Shown here: piece by piece, positions 6,016 to 9,344 of the stretch
How the letters are laid out: the number at the start of each line of letters is the position of its first letter
Position numbering within the stretch: position 1 is the stretch's first letter
Source of the DNA: an uncultured Terriglobus sp.
Lineage (GTDB): Bacteria; Acidobacteriota; Terriglobia; Terriglobales; Acidobacteriaceae
Direction: 5' to 3'
Length of the DNA: 9,344 nt
Assembly (NCBI GenBank): GCA_937859825.1
Contig: CALMAP010000195.1
Coordinates: forward strand, 1-9,344
The notes under the pieces: model-generated
What the model was told of the DNA's origin: nothing
The model's database searches: none
What the model saw: only the letters and a program-made list of their open reading frames with translations
Made by a program: the position numbers and the translations under genes

Positions 6016-6339
6016 ATGATTCGCAAGCTGTGCAATGTGGACCAGCTACCGGAAGAAGGAAAGCTGCGGGCAGTCCAAGGCGATGGGCTAGACCTGTGCA
6101 TCGGGATGCTAGAGGGTAAGCCCTACGCGGTTCAAAACGCCTGCCCACACCAGGGAGCACCGCTCGCGGCAGGCTGTCTGCAGGAAAGCTACGTCGTCTG
6201 CCCCTACCACGCCTGGCGCTTCCGCCTGAGCAACGGCCAGCCAGAACAGGAAGGCGATCCGCCACTGCAAACTTATGAAGTACGGCAGTACGGCTCCGAA
6301 ATTTTCCTTCGGCTATTTCAACCTGTGGAGCGACCGTAA
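6016..6339 (+). CDS. Rieske-type [2Fe-2S] ferredoxin
   Basis: This is a 107-residue soluble protein with no signal peptide or membrane span. It contains the two Rieske cluster-binding motifs: CPH at residues 43-45 (NACPHQGAPLAAG) and CPYH at 62-65 (VVCPYHAWRF). The 16 residues between them are normal for the family, and all four Cys/His ligands are present. Its size matches stand-alone Rieske ferredoxins (BphF/NirD-small-subunit-like), which pass electrons to oxygenases or reductases. No oxygenase, ferredoxin reductase or nitrite reductase large subunit lies in the window, so its partner is unknown. The ATG at 6016 is chosen because the N-terminus (MIRKLCNVDQLPEEGK) fits the family; the ribosome-binding site is weak, GGAA at 6003-6006 being the nearest candidate. 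It is transcribed divergently from the peptide-transporter operon, with 250 bases between. Confidence 0.92.
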   Translation: MIRKLCNVDQLPEEGKLRAVQGDGLDLCIGMLEGKPYAVQNACPHQGAPLAAGCLQESYVVCPYHAWRFRLSNGQPEQEGDPPLQTYEVRQYGSEIFLRLFQPVERP

Positions 6340-6381
6340 CCCACAAGTGAATGGCAATCTTCTGCCACCCACTTGTGAGTT
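6338..6381. terminator. Nested hairpin between convergent genes, likely bidirectional terminator
   Basis: AACCCACAAGTG (6338-6349) and CACTTGTGAGTT (6370-6381) pair at 11 of 12 positions. Inside, TGGCA (6352-6356) pairs with TGCCA (6363-6367) around a six-base loop. The structure begins at the last two bases of the Rieske stop codon and lies 55 bases beyond the receptor's stop on the other strand, the expected place for a shared terminator. Neither side has a long T-run, so intrinsic termination efficiency is uncertain. Confidence 0.65.
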
Positions 6382-6436
6382 GTCGTGATGAATATGTTGC
6401 TGTTTAGAACGCCATGGCTTTATACACCGCAAGTGG

Positions 6437-9344
6437 CTAGAACTCGAGGCGAATTGCCAATTGGACATTGCGGCGCTCGTCTGACGACGCCCCAAAGCCG
6501 CCCTTTTGCACGTTCACATTCGAGACTTCTGCATAATCAGCCGTGCTGACTACTGGGAAGAAATTGTGGTGATTAAGGATGTTGTAGAACTCGCTACGTA
6601 GCTGAACGCGGTATCGCTCACGAAACGCGAATGCCTTGTACACACCCATGTCAAAGGAAACGTTTGCCGGGCCATACCACTGGTTGCGTCCGAGACCTAC
6701 ATACTGGGGGCCACCGAGTGAGTCCGAGAAGTCCGATCCGCCCTGGCTGTTAACAAACGTGTTCGCGGAGTCAACTGGAATATCCAGAAAGTTGAAGGAG
6801 TTGATGTCTGTGCGAGCGCCCGTCGTGCCGTGATACTTAAGGGTAGCGGAGGGAGCTATTCTCGGGCAGGAGTTTATGCCGTTGCTGCAATCGTAGATCG
6901 TGAATGGTGTACCGGTTCGAAGTGTAGCAATCGGAGCAAAGTTAAGGCCGCCAAGCAGCGTGTGCGCGATCGCGTTCTGCTTGAATTCTAAGAACGATGG
7001 CTGGTAGGTAGCACCAAGGGTTACGCGGTGCCGCACGTCGGAATCCGCATTACCGTAGTCAAGCCGGGGCTGGAAAGGGTTGGTATAGCCGAGATTGAAG
7101 TTGTTCCCCGACTCAGAGAATGTTGAACTGAGATTGTCTAGCGCGTGAGCATAGGTGTAGTTAACCGTCAACACCAAGCCATACTTAGCAACGTTTGTGT
7201 CGTTGAAGCGGACGTTCACCCCGTTGTAATGGGAAGAACCGTTTGCTTCCCGTATGTTAATAGCACCATACTGGTGATTCAGACGGTTCAATCCATAGTT
7301 ACGAGTCGCGCTATTTAGGTCATTACCTGAGTAGCTTCCGTAACCGATGCCATTTACGTTTGCGATTGCATACTGGTGCACGCCATTGGAGCCGTTGTAC
7401 TGGACTTCGACAATGTCATGAGTCCCAAGTTGCCGCTCCACACTCAATCCGAACAGTTCGGTGTAAGCCGTTGGCATGTCTTGTTGCAGTGCACGCAAGG
7501 ATGGCGGTGCTAGCCCAACTGAGCCGGAAGCGCCAGCAAACGGGCCGAGGTTCGCGGTGCTGATCGTGAGTTGATTCGTTGCGGAGGAAACGAACTGCAC
7601 ACCTGCATAGTTCGGCGGGTTCTGAATGACATTGTAAGTCACATTGCCGAAGTTACGTTCATACGACAGACCAAAGCCGCCACGGATCGCCCACTTCGCA
7701 GTTCCGGTTGGGTCGAAAGCGAATCCAATACGCGGCGCGAAGTTGTTTTTGTCCTGCCGGATCAGCCCACCCACAGGAGAATTTGGTGTGGTGGCAACCT
7801 GGCCTGAGATTACACGGTCAGCGAGCGTAGCGCCTGACCCGAGAAAGAAGTTCGACTCCTGTGCAGGGTTGTGGTTGTGCTGGACTCCATAGTAATCCCA
7901 GCGGAGACCATAGGTCAGTGTGAGCCTGGGGCTCATCTTCCACTGATCCTGCACATAGAACGATCCGTCGTTGAATGTATTCTGGCGTTCGAAATTGGGC
8001 TGGGCGGCAGGAAGTGTAATGGAGCATTCGCTGTTCACGATCAGTGAGCCGGTGCCTGAGTAGCTGCATGGGAGCTTGCCCTGTGGGTTCAACGCTACTT
8101 GGAATGAGTACAGATTACCCGCCTTCAGCGCGTTCAAGGAAGGAGCGATGGCAGTTCCCGATCGGGCGACTTGCTCTACCGCTGTAGCGTAAGCGCCAAA
8201 GGTTCTATTGTCGCGGATCTGAATGAACGCCCCACCGAATTCAATAGAATGCTTGGCCTTATTCACCAGAAACTGCTGGTCAAACTGATACACATTTGCT
8301 GGACCGCCGAAGGGTACCGCGTTGCCCGGAGTTGTGGGAAGGTAGCCTGGCAAGGCAATGCTCTGACCGCCAAATGTGCTTGCCGTGTTCGCCTGGTTCA
8401 GGTAAAGAGTCGGTGTATAAGTTGACGAGTTTAGCGGCTGGTTTGTGTTAACGCGGCTGAAGCTAACCTTGCTGTTGCTGATGATATTCGGTGTGAGCAG
8501 GTAGTTCAGACTGTAAAGATACGCCTGATTGAAGTCGTTCGCGCTTGTATTGAAGCCGTCATACGGACTGAGGGAGACGTACCCAGGAAAGAACTGGTCC
8601 TTGTACACCGCCGCGCGGAAGTACATGTTGATCTTGTCATTGAGCGTGTAGTCAAAGCGATGCGCGCCAAACCAGGTGTTCTGAGGAGCATCAGCACCTG
8701 CATTGATAGGCGCCTGCACGGTGGCCTGCTGCAGAGGGTTAGGCCCCGTAACGCCTGCAACTGCAACACTCGGCCCCAAGATAGTGGAAGCTGCCAACTT
8801 GCCATATGCATTAAAGAACGCTTGGGTCGTCGGCGCCGAGCTTGCAAGGAACGCAGCTGTGGGCACATAGAAAGTTTGGCTTCCAGTACTGCGAATGCGC
8901 TGCCACTCTGTATTTGAGAAGAAGAAGACGCGATTTTTTAAAATTGGTCCGCCTACCGCATAGCCAAACTGGTTACGAGTGAAGTGATCGGCCGGCAATT
9001 GCGTGGCGCCCGTAGCACGGGCGTTGTAGTTGTAGGCGTTCTCGTAGTAAGTATTCGCGGCCAGCGCGGACACACGATTATACTCATACAGAGCCCCGTG
9101 AAAGCGGTTCGTGCCGGACTTGGTGATCAGGTTGACCACACCGGATGCAGCGCGACCATATTGCGCATCCAATCCGTTTGTCACGATCCGGTATTCCTGC
9201 ACCGAGTCAAGCGGAATTTGTGTGCCGATCAGGGCGCTATAGTTGTCAGCGTTTTCAACGCCGTCCAAGAGCACTTCGGTGCCTGCGGCGCGAGTGCCAT
9301 TAAAGGAGACGCCCACACCACGGCTGGTTGAGCCATTTGGGTCA
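6437..9344 (-). CDS. Second Oar-like TonB-dependent receptor, N-terminus outside window
   Basis: The frame is open to the right edge and ends with TAG at 6439-6437, giving 968 visible residues. The visible protein starts inside the plug domain (DPNGSTSRGVGVSFNGTRAA, then TEVLLDGVEN and GLDAQYGRAASGVVNLITKS), so a GTG at 9316 is an internal codon and not the start. The barrel begins at about visible residue 76 (SGTNRFHGALYEYNR, RNQFGYAVGGPIL, VFFFSNTEWQR). It ends with the typical late strands (VQLRSEFYNILNHHNFFP) and terminal Phe (AIRLEF). By comparison with the first receptor, roughly 180 residues are missing, expected to hold a signal peptide and a carboxypeptidase-regulatory-like domain. 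Cysteine pairs (LPCSYSGTG/NSECSI and DCSNGINSCP) probably lie in outer loops. Sampled lines have lower G+C than the first receptor. The ligand is unknown, and its promoter is not visible. Confidence 0.92.
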   Translation of the reverse strand, partial: DPNGSTSRGVGVSFNGTRAAGTEVLLDGVENADNYSALIGTQIPLDSVQEYRIVTNGLDAQYGRAASGVVNLITKSGTNRFHGALYEYNRVSALAANTYYENAYNYNARATGATQLPADHFTRNQFGYAVGGPILKNRVFFFSNTEWQRIRSTGSQTFYVPTAAFLASSAPTTQAFFNAYGKLAASTILGPSVAVAGVTGPNPLQQATVQAPINAGADAPQNTWFGAHRFDYTLNDKINMYFRAAVYKDQFFPGYVSLSPYDGFNTSANDFNQAYLYSLNYLLTPNIISNSKVSFSRVNTNQPLNSSTYTPTLYLNQANTASTFGGQSIALPGYLPTTPGNAVPFGGPANVYQFDQQFLVNKAKHSIEFGGAFIQIRDNRTFGAYATAVEQVARSGTAIAPSLNALKAGNLYSFQVALNPQGKLPCSYSGTGSLIVNSECSITLPAAQPNFERQNTFNDGSFYVQDQWKMSPRLTLTYGLRWDYYGVQHNHNPAQESNFFLGSGATLADRVISGQVATTPNSPVGGLIRQDKNNFAPRIGFAFDPTGTAKWAIRGGFGLSYERNFGNVTYNVIQNPPNYAGVQFVSSATNQLTISTANLGPFAGASGSVGLAPPSLRALQQDMPTAYTELFGLSVERQLGTHDIVEVQYNGSNGVHQYAIANVNGIGYGSYSGNDLNSATRNYGLNRLNHQYGAINIREANGSSHYNGVNVRFNDTNVAKYGLVLTVNYTYAHALDNLSSTFSESGNNFNLGYTNPFQPRLDYGNADSDVRHRVTLGATYQPSFLEFKQNAIAHTLLGGLNFAPIATLRTGTPFTIYDCSNGINSCPRIAPSATLKYHGTTGARTDINSFNFLDIPVDSANTFVNSQGGSDFSDSLGGPQYVGLGRNQWYGPANVSFDMGVYKAFAFRERYRVQLRSEFYNILNHHNFFPVVSTADYAEVSNVNVQKGGFGASSDERRNVQLAIRLEF

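Noticed and set aside
1..9344. tRNA, rRNA, CRISPR array, insertion sequence or defence-system genes
   Set aside because: I saw no cloverleaf-like tRNA segment, no regularly spaced repeats, and no transposase, nuclease or toxin motifs on either strand.

Overview
The window most likely comes from an Acidobacteriota genome of the Terriglobia type (Terriglobus/Granulicella/Edaphobacter-like). Three things suggest this. There are two very large Oar-like TonB-dependent receptors, one with a visible N-terminal carboxypeptidase-regulatory-like domain. There is a GRP-type sugar transporter. There is also an intergenic hairpin built on a TCATCCTGAG...AGCGA...AGGACCTGC motif of the kind dispersed through these genomes. 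The genus assignment is inference.

Layout, left to right. The 5' part of a minus-strand secreted phosphatidylinositol-specific phospholipase C-like gene (1-658) runs off the left edge. A 101-bp imperfect inverted repeat (695-795) separates it from an upstream, same-strand 1107-residue TonB-dependent receptor (818-4141). Next, also on the minus strand, are a GRP/DMT-family sugar transporter (4307-5599, GTG start) and just upstream a 34-residue single-span membrane peptide (5661-5765); a 21-codon overlapping ORF bridges the gap between them. Divergent from this cluster is a plus-strand Rieske [2Fe-2S] ferredoxin (6016-6339). It ends at a strong nested hairpin (6338-6381) that separates it from a second, convergent TonB-dependent receptor (6437-9344, minus strand), whose N-terminus lies beyond the right edge.

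How it may work together. The best candidate for a system is a carbohydrate uptake regulon on the minus strand. The promoter regions of the first receptor and of the peptide-transporter operon share a 17-bp LacI/GalR-type operator-like sequence, CCGNAAGCGCTAACNTT on the minus strand, identical at 15 of 17 positions, and each lies close to a perfect TTGACA -35 element. The receptor would bring a substrate, probably a saccharide, across the outer membrane, and the transporter would carry a monosaccharide across the inner membrane. The 34-residue peptide has a good Shine-Dalgarno sequence that is partly inside a predicted hairpin, and the 21-codon ORF joins it to the transporter by overlapping stop/start codons; it may be a transporter partner or a translational leader. 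The Rieske gene and the second receptor show no visible link to this regulon.
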